Below are positions 45,813-53,630 of a stretch of 64,000 nucleotides of DNA, piece by piece. Within the stretch, counting starts at the first letter, position 1; every line of letters starts with the position of its first letter. Location: NCBI GenBank assembly GCA_964555585.1, contig CAZKSN010000003.1, positions 47,416 to 111,415 of the forward strand, in the 5' to 3' direction. Origin of the DNA: CAZKSN01 sp964555585. GTDB taxonomy: Bacteria; Bacillota_I; Bacilli_A; RF39; UBA660. A model generated the notes under the pieces. It did no database searches. It saw only the letters and a list, made by a program, of their open reading frames with translations, and was not told where the DNA came from. Both the position numbers and the translations under genes were made by a program.

Positions 45813-46379
45813 ATGATGTTTATTAAAAATAAAAGTCAAAAATCAATTGAAACTACATTTATAAAATTATTAAATAAAAAGAAAATAAATCATATCACTG
45901 TCAAAGAAATATGTGACATATGCGAAATTAATAGAGGAACATTTTATAATCATTATGCGGATATATATGATTTAATGAATAAAATAGAAAATGGCTTAGT
46001 ATCAGAATTTGAAAAAAGTCTTTCTAATTATTCATCAGAAGAATTAGATAATAATTCTCTTCCTCTTTTTATAGATATTTTAAATTTTATTAATGTAAAC
46101 TCAGATATAGTAAATATTATTTTTAAAGAAAATGAAAACAATATTTTTATTGATAAAATGATTAATTTAATCAATAATATAACCTTAAACAAATGGAAAA
46201 AATTATTTCATAATAAAAACAGCATTGAAATTGAATACTTCTTAGAATATACTATCAACGGCTGTATAGGAATCATAAAGAAATGGTTAAAAAACGGAAG
46301 AAAAGAAGATCCAAAAAAACTAGCAATAATTCTTGAAAATATAGTTATAAACGGTTCAGATTTTTTAAAAAATAAATAA
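45813..46379 (+). CDS. TetR-family transcriptional regulator
   Basis: A 188-residue regulator with an N-terminal helix-turn-helix (HITVKEICDICEINRGTFYN, about 28-47, ending in the usual GTFYxHY) and a C-terminal helical ligand domain of the TetR_C type. It probably represses the divergent MMPL transporter through the palindrome 26 bases upstream of its start. RBS aaaggagatg. Confidence 0.9.
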   Translation: MMFIKNKSQKSIETTFIKLLNKKKINHITVKEICDICEINRGTFYNHYADIYDLMNKIENGLVSEFEKSLSNYSSEELDNNSLPLFIDILNFINVNSDIVNIIFKENENNIFIDKMINLINNITLNKWKKLFHNKNSIEIEYFLEYTINGCIGIIKKWLKNGRKEDPKKLAIILENIVINGSDFLKNK

Positions 46380-46406
46380 AAATCTCATATTTGTTTAGAT
46401 TTTTTT
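46377..46406 (+). terminator. Terminator after the TetR gene
   Basis: Arms aaaaatct / agattttt with a 9 to 10 base loop, followed by a T run. Confidence 0.6.
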
Positions 46407-46472
46407 AATTTTAAAACACTTATTTGATTTATTATGCTATCAAGCTTTTTTTCTAAATATATAATTTTCATA

Positions 46473-48149
46473 TTATATTCCATCATTCTTTCTTCTACAT
46501 AAAGAAGTATCTTTTGAATTAATCAACTCATCACTTTTATATTGCTCTTCAAAAGCAATTCTTTGATTAGCTATTTCTGTGTCAAATCCTTTATTATACC
46601 TTATTTTCAATCTTTCAATGTTTTCACGCAATAATTGTTCATATGATATTTTTAAAAATACATTAGATAATCTTGCTAAAAATAATATTAATTCTGCTGA
46701 AAGTTTTATTATAGTTTCTCTATCATTACAATTAACAATTTTATTTATTAAATTTTCTAATTTTATCCAATCTTTAAAAATATCTAGTTCATTCATTTTT
46801 ACTATTTCATCTAATTCACTTATTTTGTGAGAATATTTATAATTTTTAAATTGACATAAAGGATCTTTACATTTAGCACAATATTTTATAAGTTCATCAT
46901 CAATTGTTTTTACTTTATTATTAGTCTGAAATATTTCATTTGCAACATCATCAAAAGAAAAATCAAAAGTTAAACCTAGTGATACCGCTACATACCAAGA
47001 CAAATCACCTATTTCATCAATCAAACTTAACATAGCTTTTTCTTTTTCCTCACAGTTATGTGAAAAAATTTTTTTAAGACAGTCTATTAATTCTCCAGCT
47101 TCTCCTACCAGTCCAGTCAAAGCATTAAATTTTAATATTTCTGCACTCCCAAAATCATTTTTAGTACGTTTAGCATTTACTTCATACCAATTAAAAGTTA
47201 TTTCTCCTATATTATTATAGTTATAAATCATCTTTTGAGCTAAACAACCACCTTTACAAATATTATAATTTTTACAATTAATACAGTCTTCACTACAAAA
47301 ATCTTTAAATTCTCTTATACTGTTAAAATATTTAGAATTATATATTTCAGTTAATGAGTTTTTAAAAATATTTCCACCTAAACCTAAATAGTCAAAATAT
47401 TTCATAGCATCACATGGATACACTCTTCCATCAAATCCTATTATTAAGGTTTCTGAAGCCGCATTACATGGAGTATTGTTAATACCTAATATATTATTAG
47501 GTGAACCAAGCCTTATTATATTAGGATATTTTTTTCTATATTCAATTATTTTCTGTTTAAAAACTTCCATTTCTTCTTCATTTGGCTGTAAAGATAAATC
47601 TCCCCTTCCATGAGGAACATATCTTAAAAAACTAATTTGTTTAAATTTATTAATATCAATATTTTCAATAATATTAAAAATATTATCTATACTGTTAATT
47701 GTTTTATTAGTAATTACATGGTGAAATCCAATTTTTAAATCAGTATTCTCATTTAATTTTTTTATAAATTCCGTTAAATTCATTTCTTCAAATTTTTCTA
47801 AAACTAATTCTTTAGAAGTTGAATAAATAATTTCATCCAGGCCAATTAAATTTAATTTATTTAAGAATTTTATATTTTCTTCTGTTCTATGACACATTGT
47901 ATATAACTTGGTATTCATTTCTTTTTCTTTAGCATAATTTATTACTTCTTCTAAATCATTATATAACGTCGCTTCTCCACCTGTAAATACTACGGATTCA
48001 GCTCCTAATTCTCTAGCTTCATCAATTACTCTTTTTACACTTATTTTATCCAATGTAAAAGGATTATCACTTAATTCTGCTTCGCTAGAACAATGAATAC
48101 AGTTTCTATAACATAAATTAGTTAATTCAATTTTAATCTCTTTAATCAT
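46473..48149 (-). CDS. Radical SAM/SPASM protein fused to a MazG-like NTP pyrophosphohydrolase domain
   Basis: Residues 1 to about 320 are a radical SAM protein with the 4Fe-4S motif CYRNCIHC near the start (about 13-20), FTGGEATLYNDLEEV, and SPASM Cys clusters (CNAAS, CDAMK, CSEDCINCKNYNICKGGC). From about 335 a MazG-like all-alpha NTP pyrophosphatase domain follows. It has LTGLVGEAGELIDCLKK, then LIDEIGDLSWYVAVSLGLTF, giving the E-xx-E and E-xx-D metal residues. An insert with CAKCKDPLC separates this from the helical end LRENIERLKIRYNKGFD. I know of no characterised protein with this fusion. A role in modified nucleotide or peptide synthesis is inference. ATG at 48149 preferred over an upstream TTG. 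Confidence 0.85.
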   Translation of the reverse strand: MIKEIKIELTNLCYRNCIHCSSEAELSDNPFTLDKISVKRVIDEARELGAESVVFTGGEATLYNDLEEVINYAKEKEMNTKLYTMCHRTEENIKFLNKLNLIGLDEIIYSTSKELVLEKFEEMNLTEFIKKLNENTDLKIGFHHVITNKTINSIDNIFNIIENIDINKFKQISFLRYVPHGRGDLSLQPNEEEMEVFKQKIIEYRKKYPNIIRLGSPNNILGINNTPCNAASETLIIGFDGRVYPCDAMKYFDYLGLGGNIFKNSLTEIYNSKYFNSIREFKDFCSEDCINCKNYNICKGGCLAQKMIYNYNNIGEITFNWYEVNAKRTKNDFGSAEILKFNALTGLVGEAGELIDCLKKIFSHNCEEKEKAMLSLIDEIGDLSWYVAVSLGLTFDFSFDDVANEIFQTNNKVKTIDDELIKYCAKCKDPLCQFKNYKYSHKISELDEIVKMNELDIFKDWIKLENLINKIVNCNDRETIIKLSAELILFLARLSNVFLKISYEQLLRENIERLKIRYNKGFDTEIANQRIAFEEQYKSDELINSKDTSLCRRKNDGI

Positions 48150-48210
48150 ATTTACACCCAATAAAACAGTTTACTTTCTATAATATCATAAATATGATTA
48201 ATTTCAACAA

Positions 48211-48236
48211 AAAACTAAGTAATTAATACTTAGTTT
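48211..48236 (-). terminator. Terminator after the methyltransferase gene
   Basis: Arms aaaactaagt / acttagtttt overlapping the stop at 48236. A TTTTTTG tail follows on the minus strand. It separates the methyltransferase from the radical SAM gene. Confidence 0.8.
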
Positions 48237-48982
48237 TATTTTCTCGCAGTTATACCATAATAAACTCTTCTTAATAATATCCCTTTGTCATATGTATTTC
48301 TTTCTATATATTTGTTTAATATTTCTAAATCTATTTCAAAGTTATCATAGTATTCCTCATCATGACTTTTTAAGATTGGAACTTTATATAAAAAACTTAT
48401 AAAATCCGCTTTTGTTTTATAGTATTCTCTAGTATATAAAGGCACCAATTCAACATCTCTAAAACCAGCATTTAATACTGCTTCATAATCCATTTGTGCC
48501 ATTGTTTTAGTATCAATAAAGCCTTGACCATCATTAAACATAAGCTTTAATTCCCAACAGTCTAACTTATCAATACCTCTTATTATTAAAACTCCGTTTG
48601 ATTTTAATATTTTATAGATTTGCTTTGGATCAGTTGGAGTGTGTCTCGCAACTACAGCATCAAAATATTCGTTTTGTAAATTCATATTCAGGTTGTCCAT
48701 AACTTTAAAAATTATATCTTTTCTTCCACTTTTCAATAAATTTTCATTTGCTGTCTTTATCATTTCTTCAGAGTAATCAGTTGCAATTATTTGTTTTACT
48801 TCTGGAAATCTTTTAATTACTTTTTCTCCTCCACCAGTTCCTAAATCTAAGATTACAGAATTTTCATTAGTGCAAGATTTTAGTATTTCATACATTTTCC
48901 AATCTGTTAAATGTTCTTCTTCTATTTTAAAATCATCAAAGTTCCAATCTTTTGCTTTCTGATAAAAATCATATTCTTTCAT
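48236..48982 (-). CDS. Class I SAM-dependent methyltransferase
   Basis: A 248-residue protein with motif I SVILDLGTGGGEKVIKRFP (about 42-60), motif II IIATDYSEEM, and post-motifs FDAVVARHTPTD and GVLIIRGID. The substrate cannot be told. The C-terminus reads GILLRRVYYGITARK. From memory, related proteins in Bacillota are annotated only as class I methyltransferases. It is expressed behind a roughly 200-base structured leader with its own promoter. That is unusual and suggests regulation by a small molecule or by translation stress. Confidence 0.82.
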   Translation of the reverse strand: MKEYDFYQKAKDWNFDDFKIEEEHLTDWKMYEILKSCTNENSVILDLGTGGGEKVIKRFPEVKQIIATDYSEEMIKTANENLLKSGRKDIIFKVMDNLNMNLQNEYFDAVVARHTPTDPKQIYKILKSNGVLIIRGIDKLDCWELKLMFNDGQGFIDTKTMAQMDYEAVLNAGFRDVELVPLYTREYYKTKADFISFLYKVPILKSHDEEYYDNFEIDLEILNKYIERNTYDKGILLRRVYYGITARK

Positions 48983-49009
48983 AATAATTCTCCCTTTTTT
49001 TAAATAAAT

Positions 49010-49193
49010 GGTTTAATAAAAAAGAACCTCCTTTCACTCCATAGCAAAAAACAACCACTAATTTTCTCTACGGTTATATTTTTTGCCATTCATGAAAAAG
49101 ATTCTCAACTTATTTCATTATTCAAATTCTTTTAGAATTATCAATTTCTCTGGTAATATCACGCGAATGGTCTAATTGAAATATTACAGGGTT
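49010..49193 (-). promoter_or_regulatory. Long structured leader of the methyltransferase gene with terminator-like hairpin
   Basis: Transcription from the promoter at 49194-49222 gives a leader of about 200 bases. On the minus strand a first stem-loop is near 49155-49188 (TAATATT / ATATTA arms). A strong hairpin GCAAAAAA..AACC / GGTT.TTTTTTGC lies at 49044-49086. A perfect AAAGGAGG follows at about 49023-49030, used only by a five-codon ATT frame. It matches no riboswitch that I know. Antitermination or leader-peptide control is possible. Confidence 0.55.
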
Positions 49194-49222
49194 ATTATAT
49201 CAAATTATTAAGTATTAGTCAA
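49194..49222 (-). promoter_or_regulatory. Promoter of the methyltransferase leader
   Basis: TTGACT at 49217-49222, a 17-base spacer and TATAAT at 49194-49199 (minus strand). It begins just after the stop of the YjzC-like gene. Confidence 0.8.
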
Positions 49223-49224
49223 AA

Positions 49225-49386
49225 TTAAATCATTTTCCATTTATTATTTGGATCTCTTGTTGGAGGTAATCTGTCACCAGCTTCAATGGTTATTATTCTT
49301 TCTGGTTCAATTACATTTCCAGATTCATCAGTTTCAATATAATCTCCAGCAGATTGATTATCAGTTCCAGGATTAAACAAATTCAT
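49225..49386 (-). CDS. YjzC-like small protein
   Basis: A 53-residue protein starting MNLFNPGTDNQSAGDYIETD. A central IIEAGDRLPP-like block (TIEAGDRLPPTRDPNNKW) resembles the YjzC family of Bacillus, small proteins built of FKPGxxAPxSGxY and GxxFPPT motifs. AAAGGAGA precedes the ATG. Function of the family is unknown. It has its own promoter and a terminator-like hairpin in its short leader. Confidence 0.7.
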   Translation of the reverse strand: MNLFNPGTDNQSAGDYIETDESGNVIEPERIITIEAGDRLPPTRDPNNKWKMI

Positions 49387-49406
49387 TCTATTCTCCTTTC
49401 TAATAA

Positions 49407-49481
49407 AAAAGCAGTACGTGATGTACTGCTTTTATATTCTTAATATAATAAAATAATAACTCTTTTTTTATATTTAGTCAA
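49407..49481 (-). promoter_or_regulatory. Promoter and leader hairpin of the YjzC-like gene
   Basis: TTGACT at 49476-49481, a 17-base spacer and TATTAT at 49453-49458 (minus strand). The leader then forms AAAAGCAGTAC / GTACTGCTTTT (49407-49433) and a T6 run, a perfect intrinsic terminator only about 20 bases before the ATG. Transcription would need read-through or antitermination. Confidence 0.7.
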
Positions 49482-49663
49482 TTTATTTTCTTCTTTAATA
49501 TAACAGTATTTTCTATAATTTTATGTCAGCACTCAATTAACTCCTTGAATACTTTGAATATATAAATTTAATTTATATATTTTAACCATTTTCTTTTTTA
49601 AGTGAGTTTTATATTACAAATAATATTTTATAGTTAATATAATATTATGAAGGAGGTGCATGC

Positions 49664-49894
49664 ATGTCTCAATGTACAAATAGATTCTTATTACCAATTT
49701 TATTATTCTATCTTGGATTTTTACTTTTAGGTGCACTTGGTGGATTAGCAATAGGTTTAGCTTTTGGATTTGTTTTAGTTACTTCAGTTGTTATAGGCTT
49801 CTTCATCGGATTAGCTTTAGCTATTATTGTAAATGCAATTGTACTAATAATAGTTAACAGAACTTGTTATAGAAACGATTCAAAACCTTGCTAA
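49664..49894 (+). CDS. Small Gly-rich membrane protein
   Basis: A 76-residue protein starting MSQCTNRFLLPILLFYLGFL, with two hydrophobic helices rich in Gly and Ala (about 8-30 and 35-62). A short polar tail ending RTCYRNDSKPC follows. Cys residues lie at both ends. A very strong GAAGGAGGTG RBS precedes the ATG, and a terminator follows the stop. No family recognised. Possibly a small surface or stress peptide. Confidence 0.7.
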   Translation: MSQCTNRFLLPILLFYLGFLLLGALGGLAIGLAFGFVLVTSVVIGFFIGLALAIIVNAIVLIIVNRTCYRNDSKPC

Positions 49895-49920
49895 AAAAAT
49901 TTAGGATTTATATATATATT

Positions 49921-49946
49921 TAAAAACAGTTCTCTGAACTGTTTTT
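49921..49946. terminator. Bidirectional terminator
   Basis: Arms aaaacagttc / gaactgtttt between the convergent genes ending at 49894 and 49946. Confidence 0.85.
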
Positions 49947-50347
49947 TATTTATCTGATTTAAAAAACTTTCCTAGGGGACGAGTGCAATCATCATTGTTG
50001 GTATCTAGGGTTTTCTCTGTATTGCCTGCCAGGCATGAATAATTAAGTTCTTGAACTTTATTAAGTTTATTTTGCAATAACCATTGTTTCATCACTAATT
50101 TATCTATAAATTCATTTGTAGTTCTGCAGAATTCAATAATTTTTGATACATTTTTACAAAATGGAAAATCTAAATTATTTCCTACAAAAGCTTTTATCTT
50201 TTCAGATTCAGCATTTAATAAATGAGAGATAGCCATTTCTTCCAAAGCTATTGACTCCAGTAAATCAATTAAGACATTTTTTAAATCAGGTCTATCTTTT
50301 TGTTCTGAAATCTTTGAAACACTCAATTTTAATTCCTCCTTTATCAA
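49946..50347 (-). CDS. ESIALEE/HLLNAE motif protein, longer paralogue
   Basis: A 133-residue helical protein with LLESIALEEMAISHLLNAES (about 28-47), also found in the divergent neighbour at 50448. A second helical part with Cys and an LVMKQWLLQNKL segment follows, then a polar tail. Short proteins with such a SIALEExALAHxLNAExEK motif occur in Clostridia and Bacilli from memory, often near exosporium or surface genes. Function unknown. Confidence 0.7.
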   Translation of the reverse strand: MIKEELKLSVSKISEQKDRPDLKNVLIDLLESIALEEMAISHLLNAESEKIKAFVGNNLDFPFCKNVSKIIEFCRTTNEFIDKLVMKQWLLQNKLNKVQELNYSCLAGNTEKTLDTNNDDCTRPLGKFFKSDK

Positions 50348-50447
50348 TTTATTATATGTGCATTTATCATTATTGTTAAATTTATAAATGATTACAATGA
50401 TTCTCCAAAATTAATATTCATATTATAAATATGAAAGGAGAATAATT

Positions 50448-50747
50448 ATGGGATTACCAATTATACCTAGAAAAACACAACATGAAGCAATTACAGATAT
50501 ACTAGAATCTATTGCATTGGAAGAAACAAGTATAGCTCATTTATTAAATGCAGAAGGAGAAAAATTACAAGCAGTAGCTTGTATGATGCATACCGGAAAA
50601 TTATCACCTGATGAAGTAATTAAAATACAAGAAACTGTTGCAAAAGTTATTCAAACAGTTATAAAAATGCAAATACTATTGGAATTTAAATTGGATGCAG
50701 CATTAGATTCTAAAAAACATATTGAAAAAGATTATTGTGAATTATAG
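50448..50747 (+). CDS. ESIALEE/HLLNAE motif protein, shorter paralogue
   Basis: A 99-residue helical protein. Residues about 17-36 read ILESIALEETSIAHLLNAEG, nearly the same as the neighbour at 49946. A second helix VIQTVIKMQILLEFKLDAAL follows. It is divergent from its paralogue with a shared 100-base promoter region, so the two are probably co-regulated. RBS gaaaggag. Function unknown. Confidence 0.72.
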   Translation: MGLPIIPRKTQHEAITDILESIALEETSIAHLLNAEGEKLQAVACMMHTGKLSPDEVIKIQETVAKVIQTVIKMQILLEFKLDAALDSKKHIEKDYCEL

Positions 50748-50750
50748 ATA

Positions 50751-50781
50751 AAAAAGTTTGTGATTATTTCACAAACTTTTT
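50751..50781. terminator. Bidirectional terminator
   Basis: Arms aaaaagtttgtga / tcacaaacttttt between the plus-strand paralogue and the PurZ-like gene. 13 matched pairs and a 5-base loop. Confidence 0.9.
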
Positions 50782-52129
50782 ATAAATCTCTAATTAAGGA
50801 TTTTTTTGATATTCTTTCCCCGTTTTTAGCGCCAGTCCCTAATGCTAAAATTTCTGTATTTGTTTCTGATTCAAGCCAATCCATATAGTTTCTTATATAA
50901 TGATTAAAATAAAAATCATTAAAATTACCTTTTTGTTTTTCATATTCTAAATTTAAATGTTGGAAAAAATTTAAATACAAACCATAAGGCGAATTATTTA
51001 AGCAGTAGCCTTTTAACTCTTTAATATCTAAATCTCCAATCCTTCTTTCCATTTTAGTCACTGTTGTCTGTTCAGACAGATCTCTTATTAATGGATTATC
51101 ATACAGACATAAAATATTGCTTTCATATTCATTAATACCTTTATTTTTATAAATAAGTCTTTCTAATTCTAATGCCTGAATTAATGTTACATTTTTTAAT
51201 GAAATTTTTTTAAAATTATTACTAAATACCTGTTTTAAGGAAATATCTGTTGAATTATTAATCAATTCTTTAATTTTATTAGTATCTAGATTATAATCAT
51301 AACTTTCCACATCATCAATATAAGGATAAGCTCCTGCTTTAGCTGATAAATTAATTTGTGTCCAGGTTAGAGGAGAACCTGTACCAAAATTTCCAGTATA
51401 TACTACATTACCTGTTTTAGTAACGTTACTTATTCTTATTGGAAATGGTCTAATAATCATTAGAGTTCCAAGTAATCTTTCAGCAGATATTCCTGAATAA
51501 TCAAGAAATTGAGTAGTAGAAATATCTCTACTTGTTACATAAGGATAATGATTACTGTAATTCTGACCTAAACCACAACCTTGAGGTACTTCTAAAATTA
51601 CATATTCACTTTGATTATCTAAATGCCCATATAATCTATCCAAATATTCCTCATTGGGACATACCGCTGCATTTTTATAACCTTTAAAAAATCTTAAATT
51701 TTTATCTCTCATTATTTTTTCCTGAAGAACTGCGCCACAACCTTTATTGGTAGAACCGCTTTTTATGTGTTTTAATTCATATTTTTTATGTCTATCTTCA
51801 ATTAAAGGAACCAGCTCATGCACATAAATTTTTCTATCTCCAATTAATGGTTTTAATTTTTCATACTCTTCTATAAAAGAATTCATTTCTATTCCTGAAC
51901 CGGGTCCAATAAATAATTCCGTTTTTTGATTTACACAGGATATGGGAATAATATTAAAAACAAATATATTACCTTTTTCATCTATATAAGTATGACCTGC
52001 ATTTGGCATACAATTAGTAACTGCAGCACCTATTATTATTGAAATATCAGTAACAATTTCTCCAACTACCTTACCTTTTCCACAACTGCCAGTTGCTCCA
52101 TCAATAATAGATATAACATTTCTAATCAT
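50780..52129 (-). CDS. PurZ-like adenylosuccinate synthetase homologue
   Basis: A 449-residue member of the PurA superfamily. The P-loop is DGATGSCGKGKVVGE (about 10-24); PurA has GDEGKGK, so the catalytic Asp is Ser here, as I recall for phage PurZ. Further blocks are CMPNAGHTY with the catalytic His (about 39-47), GPGSGIEMN, SGSTNKGCGAVLQEKIMRD (about 124-142), VPQGCGLGQ, YPYVTSRD and TTVTKMERRIGD. These match the PurZ clade from memory better than PurA, which has GTTGRGIGP and GRPRRCG. PurZ joins Asp to dGMP on the way to 2-aminoadenine DNA. The substrate here is unknown. A nucleotidase gene lies directly upstream. Confidence 0.85.
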   Translation of the reverse strand: MIRNVISIIDGATGSCGKGKVVGEIVTDISIIIGAAVTNCMPNAGHTYIDEKGNIFVFNIIPISCVNQKTELFIGPGSGIEMNSFIEEYEKLKPLIGDRKIYVHELVPLIEDRHKKYELKHIKSGSTNKGCGAVLQEKIMRDKNLRFFKGYKNAAVCPNEEYLDRLYGHLDNQSEYVILEVPQGCGLGQNYSNHYPYVTSRDISTTQFLDYSGISAERLLGTLMIIRPFPIRISNVTKTGNVVYTGNFGTGSPLTWTQINLSAKAGAYPYIDDVESYDYNLDTNKIKELINNSTDISLKQVFSNNFKKISLKNVTLIQALELERLIYKNKGINEYESNILCLYDNPLIRDLSEQTTVTKMERRIGDLDIKELKGYCLNNSPYGLYLNFFQHLNLEYEKQKGNFNDFYFNHYIRNYMDWLESETNTEILALGTGAKNGERISKKSLIRDL

Positions 52130-52190
52130 AAATCCCCCGATAAAAAAATATTATATCTATTATAACATAATATTTTTTATTTATTTAAAA

Positions 52191-52736
52191 TTACAATTCA
52201 TTTATATATGATTCTAATTCCAGCCAATTATTTACTCTATTAATATCTGTGTCACAGTTTATATTATTTTCTGAAGTAAAGAGTAAAGTCTTTATATTCT
52301 TTTCTTTTAATTCATTTAATACTTTAATAGAATCATCAATCATAATATCTATATTATTGTTTATGCATTCAGCTGTTTTTTCAGTTTTTTCAAAAATCAT
52401 TTTATCCACTACAATATTATGTTTTTTGAAATATTCTTTTGTTATATCAATTAAGCCTTTCTTCACTGAATGTCCTCTTGCAGTAATAATTATAATTTTA
52501 TGACCATTTTGTCTCAATCCATCAATCACTTCTTTTACATTTTCTTTTAAAGTATAACTAGCCATCATTTCTGGTAAATACTCATTATAAAAATCAAGTA
52601 ATTTTCCTTCAATTTTTTTTGATAAAATTTCCTTTATTTTGGTTACATCATTAGTTTCAAAATACTTTTTTGCGTATTCTATTATTAATTTACTTGAATT
52701 TGTCATTGTATCATCTATATCTAATCCTATTGTCAT
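52191..52736 (-). CDS. HAD-family 5'(3')-deoxyribonucleotidase-like protein
   Basis: A 181-residue HAD phosphatase with the nucleophile motif GLDIDDTMTNS (about 3-13), motif II IIIITARGHS near 90 and acidic motif IDIMIDDSIKVL near 130. The small helical cap and motif spacing fit the NT5C deoxyribonucleotidase group (PF06941), which dephosphorylates nucleoside monophosphates. It ends 62 bases before the PurZ-like gene starts, in the same direction. A shared nucleotide pathway is a reasonable but untested idea. Confidence 0.8.
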   Translation of the reverse strand: MTIGLDIDDTMTNSSKLIIEYAKKYFETNDVTKIKEILSKKIEGKLLDFYNEYLPEMMASYTLKENVKEVIDGLRQNGHKIIIITARGHSVKKGLIDITKEYFKKHNIVVDKMIFEKTEKTAECINNNIDIMIDDSIKVLNELKEKNIKTLLFTSENNINCDTDINRVNNWLELESYINEL

Positions 52737-52830
52737 TAATTACTCCTTTAAAATCTACAGCTTCAACTATAATTTTATTGTAACATAAAATAAATAGTAT
52801 TTTATATTTATTTATAAAAAAAACCATGAA

Positions 52831-53568
52831 TTATTTCATAGTTTCTTTTGATAATTTTCTATTAAACTCAGTTTCTAAATCTTCATCTATTCTATTTACT
52901 ATTTCAAAATCAATTATATCTTTTTCTTCATTGATATCAAAAGCAATTATTTTTCCCTCACTTATATAAATTCTTCCAACTTTTTGATTATATTTTGTAA
53001 CTCCTAAATTTACAAATTCAGCAGATGAAACATCAAAGTTTTCTTTTAAAATACAAAAGAATTCATAAAAACTTATTTTATCTTTTTTAGCAATTTCATT
53101 TATTAATAAATTCTCATTTACTTTAACAGAGGCAGGTGTTGAAAACCAATATGAAAGATTAGATTTTTCTAAAGTATAACGTTTTGGATGAGTCTCATTT
53201 TTATTTATACAAATAGTGTAGCCATTTTCTAATTCATAACCTTCATTATTCTTATATAACCTCGTTCTAGATAACTTATTAAATTTATAACAACTATAAG
53301 TAGTAAAAGAATTACCCATATACTTTTTAATTTGGTTTCTTTTTTTATCATTAAAACTCCAAAGAATAAAAGAAAACTTAATACCGTTTTTATCAACTAC
53401 ATAAACCTCTTCTTTTTCTTCATCTTCACAAAATAATTCAATCTTGTTATCAAAATCTCCAAGTAATTTTAAAGCTCCAACTATAGAAAGATATTTATAC
53501 TTATCATTGATAATATATTTACAATAATGATTTATTATTTCTTTATCTGAATAAAATATATTTTTCAT
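52831..53568 (-). CDS. Hypothetical protein
   Basis: A 245-residue soluble protein starting MKNIFYSDKEIINHYCKYII. No family recognised. The middle is rich in Lys, Asn and Tyr with alternating strands, and the C-terminal part (KVGRIYISEGKIIAFDI) looks beta-rich. The ATG at 53568 has GAGGAGA upstream; the TTG 15 bases earlier lies in that RBS. Its stop region includes a weak hairpin near 52818-52843. Confidence 0.65.
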   Translation of the reverse strand: MKNIFYSDKEIINHYCKYIINDKYKYLSIVGALKLLGDFDNKIELFCEDEEKEEVYVVDKNGIKFSFILWSFNDKKRNQIKKYMGNSFTTYSCYKFNKLSRTRLYKNNEGYELENGYTICINKNETHPKRYTLEKSNLSYWFSTPASVKVNENLLINEIAKKDKISFYEFFCILKENFDVSSAEFVNLGVTKYNQKVGRIYISEGKIIAFDINEEKDIIDFEIVNRIDEDLETEFNRKLSKETMK

Positions 53569-53630
53569 TTTTTTTCTCCTCAAATTTATGTATTATAATA
53601 TCATATCTTAACATTTCGGTCAAACAAAAT

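Noticed and set aside
46385..46471. 28-codon minus-strand ORF directly after the radical SAM-MazG gene (MKIIYLEKKLDSIINQISVL...)
   Set aside because: It starts one base after the stop but has only a weak RBS (GATGGA) and overlaps the TetR terminator. It may be chance. It could be revisited if it is conserved as a peptide substrate of the radical SAM protein.
49010..49193. Known riboswitch (purine, SAM, TPP, preQ1) or T-box before the methyltransferase
   Set aside because: No GGTGG T-box core, no CTGAGA and no purine-riboswitch core were found. It is left as an unidentified leader.
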